Shown: piece by piece, positions 9,208 through 17,252 of the stretch
Layout of the letters: each line of letters begins with the position of its first letter
Numbering within the stretch: position 1 is the stretch's first letter
Assembly: GCA_944321705.1 (NCBI GenBank)
Contig: CALUMG010000007.1
Location: 62,001 to 126,000, forward strand
Direction: 5' to 3'
Source of the DNA: an uncultured Muribaculaceae bacterium
GTDB lineage: Bacteria > Bacteroidota > Bacteroidia > Bacteroidales > Muribaculaceae
DNA: 64,000 nt
Translations under genes and position numbers: made by a program
The notes under the pieces: model-generated
Told to the model about the DNA's origin: nothing
What the model saw: the letters and a program-made list of their open reading frames with translations, nothing else
The model's database searches: none

Positions 9208-9304
9208 CTTTTATTTTTTGCAAACTTAATATATCGAAAATAAGTCAATCCTTCTAAAAGAGTGTTTGGCTTCCATACAAAACTTTCAAAAAAACTAATT
9301 ACGA

Positions 9305-9751
9305 TTAATGACTTCTTTTAAGGTATTTATATGCTCTTATATATCTGTTTAATCTTGTCAGATCCATCTCTGACACTTGCGACAAGCGAGTTATATCCAT
9401 ATTGTCTTCCAAATCGTGTAATTTAACTTCCTTACCTATCGAATTCAACCCACAACGCCTAATAAAATCCTCATAGCTTTCCCCGTCATTTCGCGTAACA
9501 GAAAGAATGGCATCAACTATTTTGCGAGAGAAGCCTTTCGACAACAAATAATCAATTGTTACGCCTGTATCTTCTATCACATCATGAAGCAAAGCCACTA
9601 TCTTTTCTTCATCAGTAACGCATTTACAGGATACGCGAATAGGATGAAAAACATAAGGCACGCCAGCTTTGTCTACTTGCCCGGCATGAGCTTTAATTGC
9701 TATCTGTAGTGCATCTTCAAGCAATTCGTTATTTATATTCATAACATTCAT
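9305..9751 (-). CDS. HD-domain phosphohydrolase, MESH1/SpoT-hydrolase-like
   Basis: This small protein consists of a single HD hydrolase domain like the hydrolase half of RelA/SpoT enzymes. The metal-ligand pattern is visible: His22 (KAHAGQ), His36 (YVFHPIRV), His56-Asp57 (ALLHDVIEDT) and a late Asp113 in KLHDLEDN. The Glu60-Asp61 pair of the hydrolase motif is also present. No synthetase, TGS or ACT domain is present. Small alarmone hydrolases of this type can degrade (p)ppGpp, but other nucleotide substrates are known for related proteins, so the function is inferred. A second Met at position 4 is an equally possible start. Transcription probably starts about 210 bases upstream and passes through a hairpin resembling a terminator. 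Confidence 0.85.
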   Translation of the reverse strand: MNVMNINNELLEDALQIAIKAHAGQVDKAGVPYVFHPIRVSCKCVTDEEKIVALLHDVIEDTGVTIDYLLSKGFSRKIVDAILSVTRNDGESYEDFIRRCGLNSIGKEVKLHDLEDNMDITRLSQVSEMDLTRLNRYIRAYKYLKRSH

Positions 9752-9830
9752 GTTATTATCAATTTTTATATTTCTGAATGTGAGTCAAGTGATTCTCCAC
9801 TCACTATATGGAATTTCATATAAGCACATA

Positions 9831-9860
9831 AAAAAACAACTCCGGTATCACTACCTGAGA
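9831..9860 (-). terminator. Terminator-like hairpin inside the leader of the HD-domain gene
   Basis: The minus strand reads CTCAGGTAGTGATACCGGAG, a stem with one mismatch and a GTGA loop, followed by TTGTTTTTTT. This is a typical intrinsic terminator, yet it lies 80 bases upstream of the HD gene start and downstream of the only good promoter. Confidence 0.7.
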
Positions 9861-9963
9861 TGCTTAATTAACTTTCTAATACATTAACATAAACCTAAAA
9901 ACATAAAAACAATTACCTTCTCGGCACCTGTTTTCATAACCTTAAAATCTTTTACCATGAAAA
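9831..9963 (-). ncRNA. Candidate short leader RNA or attenuator upstream of the HD-domain gene
   Basis: A strong promoter (9970-10000) and the terminator-like hairpin (9831-9860) bracket about 130 bases. The product could be a small RNA or a conditionally terminated leader. The sequence holds a possible 20-codon ORF (9896-9958), but it begins too close to the predicted start site to look translated. No known RNA family was recognised. The remaining leader, 9752-9830, can form a further hairpin with GTGAG and CTCAC arms. Confidence 0.4.
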
Positions 9964-9969
9964 CTGATG

Positions 9970-10000
9970 CAAAGATATATATTCATTTTGATTCTGCAAA
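9970..10000 (-). promoter_or_regulatory. Promoter upstream of the HD-domain gene
   Basis: The minus strand has TTTG at 9997-10000 and TATCTTTG at 9970-9977, spaced by 19 bases. It is the only convincing promoter in the 420-base gap 9752-10171 for leftward transcription. The rest of that gap up to 10140 shows nothing else I can name. Confidence 0.7.
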
Positions 10001-10142
10001 TAAAATATGCCTAAAAAATATGTTATTTAACACATTTCTGCAATCTGTAAAATAATGTGCTTTTAAAAGACAGTTTAAACCCCGTCAAATACTTGATAAA
10101 AAAGTAGAATAATGTTTTTATCTTGCGTAAAAAGATAATTGC

Positions 10143-10150
10143 TACTTTTG
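10143..10150 (+). promoter_or_regulatory. -7 element of the tricorn-type protease gene
   Basis: TACTTTTG lies 21 bases before the ATG. A TTG at 10123-10125 is slightly too close for an ideal -33 element. Confidence 0.5.
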
Positions 10151-10171
10151 TAAACGTAATGACAAAAAATT

Positions 10172-13100
10172 ATGCACATGAAAAGGAATATTCTGCTATC
10201 AATGGCATTAGTCGGAACATTATTTGCCGCTAACGCTAACGAAGGACGATTGCTACGCTTTCCTGCAACAAATGGAAGCGAAGTGGTTTTTTCTTTTGCC
10301 GGAGACCTATACAAAGCTCCATTAAACGGAGGAGAAGCCACTAGATTGACTTCACATGTAGGCTACGAGATGTTTGCCAAATTTTCCCCAGATGGGAGAA
10401 GTATTGCATTCACAGGCCAATATGATGGGAGTACCGAAGTATATATAATTCCGACAGAAGGAGGTTTCCCTAAGCGATTAACATTCTCTCCGACAAACAG
10501 TCGTGACAATCTTGCCGATCGCATGGGTCCCAACAACGTCGTCATGACCTGGACTCCCGACGGCAAGAACATCGTCTATCGAAACAGAATCAGTGACGGA
10601 TTCAGTGGCGTGTTAAAAACCATTTCCATTGAAAGTGGAATGCCCGAACAAATACCTCTTCCTGAAGGGGGATTTTGCTGCTATTCTCCGGATGGGAAAA
10701 AATTAGCTTATAACCGCGTATTCCGTGAATTCAGGACATGGAAATATTATAAAGGCGGCATGGCCGATGACATATGGATATATGACCCGGAAAACCAAAA
10801 AATAGAAAATATCACCAACAACGTCGCTCAAGACGTATTTCCCATGTGGATAGGTGATGAAATTTTCTTTGCAAGCGATCGCGATAACCGCATGAATATA
10901 TTCGTTTACAACACAAAAACCAAAACCACCGAGAAGGTGACAAATTTTACCGAATACGACGTTAAATTTCCAAGTACCAATGGAGAAATAATAGTATTTG
11001 AAAATGGTGGGTATATATATAAGCTTGATCCTGCAACAAGAAAATATGATAAAATTAATATTACACTAAATCCTGAAGGCAATTATATTCGCCCAGAATT
11101 GAAAAAAACAAAAAAATACCTTTCAGCAATATCCATTTCTCCTGATGGTAATCGCGTGGCGGCCACAGCCAGAGGCGAAGTATTCAATATTCCAACGACC
11201 GAAGGCGTCACTTACAATATTACGCAATCCTCAGGAGCAAATGACCGTTCTGGCGAATGGAGCCCGGACGGGAGAAACATTGCCTATATTTCTGATATAA
11301 CAGGAGAAACTGAAATATGGCTACAACCATTGGATCAAAACACGCCAATCCAACTAACAAGAGATAACGATACATACATCAGACGTTTTGAATGGAGTCC
11401 CGACAGTAAAAAAATAATATACTCCGACCGTAAAAACAGGCTTGTGCTTGTGGATATCGCTTCACAAAACAAAGAAACCCTATTACAAGACTCTATACAC
11501 GAATTTTATTCATTCCAGTTTTCTCCCGACAGTCGTTGGCTCACATACACTCGAAGCGATGAAAATATGATGGAAGTTGCCTACATATACAATATTGAAA
11601 CCAGAAAAGAGTATGCAGTAAGCGAAAATTGGTATAACTCTACTGTCCCGGCATTCAGCGCAGACGGTAAATACTTGATATATGCAGGAGCACGAGATTT
11701 CAATCCTATTTACAGTTCTGTCGAATGGAACGCTGCTTACACGTCAATGGATGGCATATACATGGTCATGCTGGCAAAAGACACTCCATCCCCATTACTT
11801 CCGAAAGATGATTCCGTAATGATTGCCGAGCAACCTACCGATGCTAAAGACAAAGGGCAAAGCAAGAGAAACGAAGATAATAGAAATGGCGCAATAAAAA
11901 TAGATACCGATGGACTTATTCAACGAACCATAAAATTGCCTATTTCAACCGGTAATTATGGCAATTTTTATTGCACCGACGAAAAATTATGGTATAACGA
12001 CGGAGCCGACATCAAAGTATTTGATTTCAATACACAACAAGAAGAAACCCTGATGGAAGGAGCAGGATTTGCCATATCAAACAATGGGAAAAAAGCATTG
12101 CTAATAAAAAATACAAGCATTAACATTTGCGACTTCCCCACTTCCAGTTTCGAAGCTGCGAAACCTGTGAATCTTGATGATATGGAAGCATACGTCGATT
12201 TCAGCAAAGAATGGGCCCAAATCTACGATGAGACGTGGAGGGCATTCCGCGATGGATTCTATCTCGAAAACATGCATGGTGTAGACTGGAATGCAATGAA
12301 AGATAAATATGCCGCATTACTTCCATATGTAATGTGCCGAGAAGATTTGAGTTATGTCATCGGAGGCCTCATTGGAGAATTGGCCGTTGGCCATGCCTAT
12401 GTCGATCCCGGTGAAAGTTATCTCTCTGGGTCCGTAAAAACAGGTTTGCTCGGAGCTGAATTAAGCAAGGATGAAAGTGGATACTTCCGAATCGACAAGA
12501 TTCTCGAAGGTGCTACATACAGCAATGATTTATTCTCTCCTCTCACAGAGCCGGGACTTAATGTGAAAAAAGGTGATTACATTGTAGCCGTAAACGGAAT
12601 TCCTACAAACACAACATCCAACATATACACATTGCTTGTCGGCAAAGCCGGTGTCATGACTGAATTAACAGTAAATTCCACGCCAGACCTAGAAGGTGCG
12701 CATAACATAGTAATAAAGCCAATAGAAAATGAATACCCGCTATACCACTATGAATGGGTACAAAACAATATTAAAAAAGTAGAAGAAGCGACAGACGGAC
12801 GCGTTGGATATATATATGTTCCCAATATGGGTCCTGAAGGGCTTAATGAATTCTGTAGATACTACTACCCTCAACTCACCAAAGAGGCACTTATCATTGA
12901 TGATCGAGCAAATGGTGGTGGAAACGTATCACCAATGCTAATCGAGCGTCTGTTACGCACTCCTTATAGACTGACAATGTACAGGGGCTCTAAAATAAAC
13001 GGGACAATACCCGATGGCACCCATTATGGTCCTAAAGTCTTGCTTATTAATAAATATTCTGCTTCCGATGGTGATTTGTTCCCTTGGAGCTTTAAAGCTG

Positions 13101-13417
13101 TCGGCCTTGGCAAAGTGATAGGCACTCGCTCTTGGGGAGGTATAATCGGAATAACAAGTTCTTTGCCTTATATTGACGGTACTAACGTAAATGTTCCATT
13201 CTTCACTAATTATGATGCTAAAACAGGCAGTTGGATTGTTGAAAACCACGGAGTAGATCCAGACATTTACATCGATAACGATCCTATCATGGAATACAAC
13301 GGGATTGACCAACAACTCAACAAAGCCATTGAAGTCGTGCTTGAAGAACTCAAAGACCGCAAGCCTCTCCCATCAACTCCGGCTCCAAGAGTTCTTAAAG
13401 ACCTTGGAGTGAAATAA
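10172..13417 (+). CDS. Exported tricorn-type S41 family peptidase
   Basis: This is a large protease, 1081 residues, with a signal peptide (KRNILLSMALVGTLFAANA). The N-terminal two thirds contain WD40/PD40-like beta-propeller repeats recognisable by recurring FSPDGR, WTPDGK, YSPDGK and WSPDSK motifs. A tricorn C1-like helical section begins near DETWRAFRDGFY, then a PDZ domain (about 790-860, VKKGDYIVAVNG), then the S41 catalytic core. Likely catalytic residues are His741 (AVGHAYV), Ser965 (YSASDGD) and Glu1024 (VENHGVDPD). Family members degrade peptides; here the signal peptide implies periplasmic or outer-membrane-facing action. A second Met at 10178 is an equally likely start. The gene is monocistronic, ended by a strong hairpin. 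Confidence 0.93.
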   Translation: MHMKRNILLSMALVGTLFAANANEGRLLRFPATNGSEVVFSFAGDLYKAPLNGGEATRLTSHVGYEMFAKFSPDGRSIAFTGQYDGSTEVYIIPTEGGFPKRLTFSPTNSRDNLADRMGPNNVVMTWTPDGKNIVYRNRISDGFSGVLKTISIESGMPEQIPLPEGGFCCYSPDGKKLAYNRVFREFRTWKYYKGGMADDIWIYDPENQKIENITNNVAQDVFPMWIGDEIFFASDRDNRMNIFVYNTKTKTTEKVTNFTEYDVKFPSTNGEIIVFENGGYIYKLDPATRKYDKINITLNPEGNYIRPELKKTKKYLSAISISPDGNRVAATARGEVFNIPTTEGVTYNITQSSGANDRSGEWSPDGRNIAYISDITGETEIWLQPLDQNTPIQLTRDNDTYIRRFEWSPDSKKIIYSDRKNRLVLVDIASQNKETLLQDSIHEFYSFQFSPDSRWLTYTRSDENMMEVAYIYNIETRKEYAVSENWYNSTVPAFSADGKYLIYAGARDFNPIYSSVEWNAAYTSMDGIYMVMLAKDTPSPLLPKDDSVMIAEQPTDAKDKGQSKRNEDNRNGAIKIDTDGLIQRTIKLPISTGNYGNFYCTDEKLWYNDGADIKVFDFNTQQEETLMEGAGFAISNNGKKALLIKNTSINICDFPTSSFEAAKPVNLDDMEAYVDFSKEWAQIYDETWRAFRDGFYLENMHGVDWNAMKDKYAALLPYVMCREDLSYVIGGLIGELAVGHAYVDPGESYLSGSVKTGLLGAELSKDESGYFRIDKILEGATYSNDLFSPLTEPGLNVKKGDYIVAVNGIPTNTTSNIYTLLVGKAGVMTELTVNSTPDLEGAHNIVIKPIENEYPLYHYEWVQNNIKKVEEATDGRVGYIYVPNMGPEGLNEFCRYYYPQLTKEALIIDDRANGGGNVSPMLIERLLRTPYRLTMYRGSKINGTIPDGTHYGPKVLLINKYSASDGDLFPWSFKAVGLGKVIGTRSWGGIIGITSSLPYIDGTNVNVPFFTNYDAKTGSWIVENHGVDPDIYIDNDPIMEYNGIDQQLNKAIEVVLEELKDRKPLPSTPAPRVLKDLGVK

Positions 13418-13439
13418 TAAGCACACAACTTACATAAAA

Positions 13440-13474
13440 CAAATAGTCCCAAGGAAAATCCTTGGGACTATTTG
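13440..13474. terminator. Bidirectional terminator after the tricorn-type protease
   Basis: A 15-16-bp perfect stem (AAATAGTCCCAAGGA and complement, AAA loop) is followed by TTTTTTT on the plus strand. It serves the protease and possibly the converging gene at 13516. Confidence 0.9.
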
Positions 13475-13515
13475 TTTTTTTATGACCCTAAAAGGGACTT
13501 AGAATTTTCATGACT

Positions 13516-14007
13516 TCAATTTTTCAATTGAGACACGGCAAGATCGACAAATACCTTGAAATCATCTATTTTATAAAAGGATTCTGTAGGGACAACCAAA
13601 AATCTAAATTTACCAGTCTTAAAAAATATTAACATAAAATGGTTTGTAATTTTGATTTTTTCTATGGTCGTCCATGAAATGGAAATATGCTTATTGGTAT
13701 TTTTTACATATTCTTCGCTTAAATGCAATTCAATCCCTTTTTCATTGACAATTGCGTTTTTTTTCATTATCGAATACCGATTCTCAGGCAAAAGGCCATA
13801 TGTCACATATACAAAATATAAAGCCATCGGCATCAATATGAACATTATCATCAATGCAACCAGGATAAACCTGAAATCAAATAAACCGGCCAAAATACAT
13901 GCAATTAATGGAATGCAATACATCCACCAATTCACTAAAAAATATTCCCGCATCAGCAAATAGCAATATTTACTATTACTCACGCTGAAATCTTTCAATT
14001 TGACCAT
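13516..14007 (-). CDS. Small membrane protein with a YcxB-like C-terminal domain
   Basis: I do not recognise this protein with certainty. From the ATG at 14007 it has 163 residues: a short cytosolic start (MVKLKDFSVSNSKYC), two adjacent hydrophobic helices at about 25-70, and a polar C-terminal domain. The C-terminal part (NEKGIELHLSEEYVKNTN, then SISWTTIEKI) has the beta-rich, PH-like look of YcxB-type domains in which a W-x-x-I/V-x-K strand is typical. I prefer the start at 14007 because an upstream in-frame ATG (14082) would overlap the DUF486 gene by 64 bases and add an unlikely Cys-rich leader. It is 11 bases downstream of that gene and probably in its operon. Confidence 0.65.
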   Translation of the reverse strand: MVKLKDFSVSNSKYCYLLMREYFLVNWWMYCIPLIACILAGLFDFRFILVALMIMFILMPMALYFVYVTYGLLPENRYSIMKKNAIVNEKGIELHLSEEYVKNTNKHISISWTTIEKIKITNHFMLIFFKTGKFRFLVVPTESFYKIDDFKVFVDLAVSQLKN

Positions 14008-14018
14008 CTTCAACAGGA

Positions 14019-14393
14019 TTATTTCATAAAAACAAAATATACTGCAAGCACAAGGCAGCCAAATGCTGCGGCATGATTCCAATGCAACGGTTCTCCCCTA
14101 AAAAAGACTACGGTGAATACAGTGAATACCAACAATGTTATGACTTCCTGCATTACTTTAAGCTGAACAAGAGAAAACGGGCCTCCGTTTCCGGCAAATC
14201 CTATTCTGTTAGCAGGAACTTGAAAAGAATATTCAAACAACGCAATTCCCCATGAAAATAAAATTACAGCATACAAAGGCCAATTCGAACTTATTCCGGC
14301 ACTTTGCAATTTCAAATGGCCATACCATGCAAATGTCATGAATATATTTGACACAACCAGCATGGCTACGGTCAACAAACCTGTTGTCCACAT
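14019..14393 (-). CDS. DUF486/DMT-like four-helix membrane protein
   Basis: This is a 124-residue integral membrane protein with four hydrophobic helices. Recognisable DUF486 features are NIFMTFAWYGHLK (16-28), WGIALFEYSFQVPANRIG (49-66) and a C-terminal WNHAAAFGCLVLAVYFVF. The family is related to small drug/metabolite transporters but no substrate is established. It lies 10 bases after the secreted Ntn-hydrolase gene and 11 bases before the YcxB-like gene, all leftward, so the three look like one operon. Nothing in the sequence tells what is carried. Confidence 0.88.
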   Translation of the reverse strand: MWTTGLLTVAMLVVSNIFMTFAWYGHLKLQSAGISSNWPLYAVILFSWGIALFEYSFQVPANRIGFAGNGGPFSLVQLKVMQEVITLLVFTVFTVVFFRGEPLHWNHAAAFGCLVLAVYFVFMK

Positions 14394-14403
14394 AAATAAA
14401 TTA

Positions 14404-15519
14404 CTATTTTAATAAATCCTTACGTTTCTTTTCTAATACTTCATATCCATGCTTATAGGCCTCACGATTTTTCTTCAATAATACTTGACAATAACCCGAG
14501 CCTTCTGCATTATATAACTCGCTTAAATCTAAATAATGACTTCCACTACCCCTCAAAATGGGAAAAACTTCATGTTTCCTGATTAAAGCAGAATCACATA
14601 AAGGAGCATGTCCGTTGCTCAATGTTCCTCTCAATCCGTCTGGGACTCCATTGTCATCAAGCCACACGGCATTGATTTCGGAACATGGAGGATAGCCAAG
14701 ACCTACCCACATTGTCGTCAACGAAGAATCTTCACCAGGCAAAACGCCTTCGATGACAACTGTCGCAGTTGACGAATATCGAGGAATAAAATCTTGGTCA
14801 ATGAGCCATTTCTTCCCACTATATGTAAAATCTTTATCAATCAAGCTATGGTAAAAACTTCTTGATATTGTTTCGGTAAACAATTCCGGTGTTATTTCGC
14901 TCGTTGTCATGTAAGGTTCAAGCAAAGCCAATTCATTTTGTTCTCTTATATATCCTTTACCTTCATCTACCCTTCCAGTGTATGCATAGTTTGTCCGTGT
15001 CATAACACCGGTAGCCGAATCCTTTAAATCAAATTTCACATATTCATAATTGCATGTTTCAAAATATGCACCATTGCCGTATGCATCAATCACGCCAAAA
15101 TTAGCCTCCACGCCTAAAGGCTTTGGCATTGATTTCAACAAGTTTTCAAAATCATCAACAGTCTTGCAATATTTCAAAGCTTCAGTCATGACCAGACCTT
15201 CTTTATCCATAATTGTAACCGTATCGTCTTTCAAATTATACACTGCGGTGTTCATTATGGCAAACCCTTCTGAATTAAATCCCATCCATGCCTCTCGACG
15301 CAAGGAATCACTCGCATTATACAATGCCACATATTCAAAAGTGCCAGGAGTTGCTGCTATTCTATCAATCACATTGTTTTCTTCATTTGTATCACGATGC
15401 TTCCACAACAAAGGGCGTCCATTCTTTGTCCTATCACCCGACACTATTGCCGATGTGCATGAATACACGTCATTGCTTAACAAGCATACGGCAATTATAA
15501 ATAATACTATGAATCTCAT
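14404..15519 (-). CDS. Exported Ntn hydrolase of the C45/choloylglycine-hydrolase-like group
   Basis: The protein (371 residues) has a signal peptide (MRFIVLFIIAVCLLSNDVYS) followed directly by CTSAIVSGDRTKNGRPLLWK. Cleavage after Ser20 would expose Cys21 as the N-terminal nucleophile, which is how Ntn hydrolases of the acyl-transferase (C45) and bile-salt-hydrolase families become active. HRDTNEEN and NYAYTGRVDEGKGYIREQNE further down agree with C45-like proteins. It would hydrolyse an amide bond of a small acylated molecule in the periplasm; the substrate is unknown and bile salts cannot be assumed. Cys21 could alternatively be read as a lipobox Cys, but the preceding VYS is a poor lipobox. 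The gene leads an operon with DUF486 and a YcxB-like gene. Confidence 0.82.
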   Translation of the reverse strand: MRFIVLFIIAVCLLSNDVYSCTSAIVSGDRTKNGRPLLWKHRDTNEENNVIDRIAATPGTFEYVALYNASDSLRREAWMGFNSEGFAIMNTAVYNLKDDTVTIMDKEGLVMTEALKYCKTVDDFENLLKSMPKPLGVEANFGVIDAYGNGAYFETCNYEYVKFDLKDSATGVMTRTNYAYTGRVDEGKGYIREQNELALLEPYMTTSEITPELFTETISRSFYHSLIDKDFTYSGKKWLIDQDFIPRYSSTATVVIEGVLPGEDSSLTTMWVGLGYPPCSEINAVWLDDNGVPDGLRGTLSNGHAPLCDSALIRKHEVFPILRGSGSHYLDLSELYNAEGSGYCQVLLKKNREAYKHGYEVLEKKRKDLLK

Positions 15520-15545
15520 TAACTTGACAAATACAAATTTCAGGT

Positions 15546-15553
15546 CAAAGGTA
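15546..15553 (-). promoter_or_regulatory. -7 element of the Ntn-hydrolase operon
   Basis: The minus strand reads TACCTTTG 26 bases upstream of the start. No clear -33 element is visible. Confidence 0.5.
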
Positions 15554-15583
15554 GTAACGAATCTGCAATTAGCAAAATTTTAC

Positions 15584-15591
15584 TAAATTTG
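15584..15591 (+). promoter_or_regulatory. -7 element of the thioesterase-dprA operon
   Basis: TAAATTTG lies 26 bases before the ATG at 15618 and is divergent from the Ntn-hydrolase promoter. The -33 element is not evident. Confidence 0.5.
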
Positions 15592-15617
15592 CACCCAACA
15601 AAATCGACAAAGACAAA

Positions 15618-16028
15618 ATGGAAAATAATGACTACATATTCTCATTGGAATTGCAGGTAAGAGATTATGAAATAGATAGTGAAGGAATTGTAAACAATGC
15701 TAATTATCTACACTATTTGGAACATACACGTCATGAATTTTGCCGATTTGCAGGCTTTTCATTTGAAGAAATGAAAAGACGCGGCATCATACCAGTTCTC
15801 AACAGAGTGGAAATCGATTATAAAATTCCATTAAGAAGTGGTGACACGATGATAAGCTGTATATGGATAGAAATGAAAGGTGTGAGATTCATTTTTCATC
15901 AAGACATATACAACAAAGCCACCGGCAAACAAGCCGTACAAGCTGTCGTCAGTTGTGTCTGTGTAGAGAATGGTAAATTGTCAAGAGGCGAGGCAATTGC
16001 TACAGCTTTTAAAAATTATTTCAAATAA
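15618..16028 (+). CDS. Acyl-CoA thioesterase, 4HBT (YbgC-like) hotdog family
   Basis: This is a single hotdog-fold domain of 136 residues. The family signature is DYEIDSEGIVNNANYLHYLE with the probable catalytic Asp20. The His that follows in YbgC (HANY) is Asn here (NNANY). Later GIIPVLNRVEIDYKIPLRSGD and VEIDYK-type strands fit the fold. These enzymes hydrolyse thioester bonds of acyl-CoA or acyl-ACP in the cytosol; chain-length preference cannot be read. The gene stops six bases before dprA, so the two are co-transcribed, an arrangement I associate with Bacteroidales genomes. Confidence 0.9.
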   Translation: MENNDYIFSLELQVRDYEIDSEGIVNNANYLHYLEHTRHEFCRFAGFSFEEMKRRGIIPVLNRVEIDYKIPLRSGDTMISCIWIEMKGVRFIFHQDIYNKATGKQAVQAVVSCVCVENGKLSRGEAIATAFKNYFK

Positions 16029-16034
16029 ACTTCA

Positions 16035-17159
16035 ATGAGCGACTCTCCTCTCAAATATAAAATCGCATTTGCTTCAATTCGTGGAATGGGGGTTGAACTG
16101 GCACAAACTCTCCTCGATGTTATCCCCAACGAAGAATATTTCTTTAACGCATCCCAACAAGAACTTTCAACAAAATTGCAGACCAAAAACAAGATTATTG
16201 AAAGTAACTACCGACAAAAATTGTTGCATGCTGCCGAAGATGAAGTTAAATTCGTATTAGACCATGGAATATCCATTTCATATTTCACAGATTCCAATTT
16301 TCCTGTCAGACTACTTAATGCTCCCGATGCCCCTATCCTACTCTACACAAAAGGTTCTTGTGATTTGAATCATAAAAAGATTATCAGTATCGTAGGCACA
16401 CGAAATGCCTCCTCCTACGGGACGCAATTCTGTGAGACATTGGTAAACGACATGGCCAATCTCCTAAATGATGTGGTCATAATCAGCGGGTTAGCTTATG
16501 GAATAGACATAGCTGCACATCGGGCGGCTCTCGCCAATAATATTCCTACAGTTGCCGTTCTTGCGCACGGACTGAACACAATATATCCTGCCGTTCACAG
16601 AGGAAGCGCAATAGAAATCCTAAGACATGGCGGAATGCTTGTCACCGATTATTCATCGCAAGATGTGATATGCAGGGCTAATTTCCTTGCTCGCAACAGA
16701 ATTGTTGCAGGTCTTTCCGATTGCACTATTGTCGTCGAATCGGCCGAAAAAGGAGGTGCCATGACAACAGCCAACATAGCCGCAAGCTACAATCGTGATG
16801 TATTCGCAGTACCCGGAAGAATTAACGACCAATTATCTACAGGGTGCAACAAGTTGATTAAAAATAACATCGCATCTCTTATTACATGCTTGGACGACCT
16901 TGTAAAAGCTATGGGATGGGAATGCCGGGCAGAATCTCCCAAACAAAAAGAATTATTCCCTGAACTGAGTGAAGACGAATCTAGAATCTATAATTTCATA
17001 AAAGAAAAAAATGAAATACACATAAATCTCATATATGCGGCATTAAAAATTCCCATGCCTCAGCTATTAAGCTTTCTTGTGGACCTTGAATTTAAAGGAG
17101 TTATAACTTCTCATCCCGGAAACAAATATTCAATTACATTCAAAAATTGCGATCTTTGA
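16035..17159 (+). CDS. dprA: DNA-processing protein DprA
   Basis: DprA binds incoming single-stranded DNA and loads RecA during natural transformation or related recombination. The 374-residue protein has a helical/HhH-like N-terminal region (IRGMGVELAQTLL), a Rossmann core with VGTRNASSYG (120-129), SGLAYGIDIAAHRAAL (151-166), LAHGLNTIYP and NRIVAGLSDCTIVVESAEKG. A C-terminal winged-helix domain lies at about 310-370 (SRIYNFIKEKNEIHINLIYA). All parts are present and intact. No competence pilus genes are in the window, so transformation ability is not implied. It is the second gene after the thioesterase and ends before a strong terminator. Confidence 0.96.
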   Translation: MSDSPLKYKIAFASIRGMGVELAQTLLDVIPNEEYFFNASQQELSTKLQTKNKIIESNYRQKLLHAAEDEVKFVLDHGISISYFTDSNFPVRLLNAPDAPILLYTKGSCDLNHKKIISIVGTRNASSYGTQFCETLVNDMANLLNDVVIISGLAYGIDIAAHRAALANNIPTVAVLAHGLNTIYPAVHRGSAIEILRHGGMLVTDYSSQDVICRANFLARNRIVAGLSDCTIVVESAEKGGAMTTANIAASYNRDVFAVPGRINDQLSTGCNKLIKNNIASLITCLDDLVKAMGWECRAESPKQKELFPELSEDESRIYNFIKEKNEIHINLIYAALKIPMPQLLSFLVDLEFKGVITSHPGNKYSITFKNCDL

Positions 17160-17193
17160 AAATCGAGTACACTGATCGCAATAGACAAAAAAT

Positions 17194-17226
17194 AAAGGCA
17201 TGCAACCTGACGAGTTACATGCCTTT
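17194..17226. terminator. Bidirectional terminator between dprA and dnaK
   Basis: The stem pairs AAAGGCATG and AAC with GTT and CATGCCTTT, with one mismatch and a 7-base loop. It lies between the converging dprA and dnaK stops and has A/T-rich flanks. Confidence 0.8.
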
Positions 17227-17252
17227 GACTATTTATTTTCTACTTATCACAA

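Noticed and set aside
9208..9304. Possible fluoride riboswitch upstream of crcB
   Set aside because: The conserved pseudoknot sequences are not present, and the short gap contains only AT-rich sequence.
9896..9958. 20-codon ORF in the HD-gene leader as a leader peptide
   Set aside because: The ATG lies about 12 bases from the -7 element with no ribosome-binding site, and the codons show no run of a regulated amino acid.
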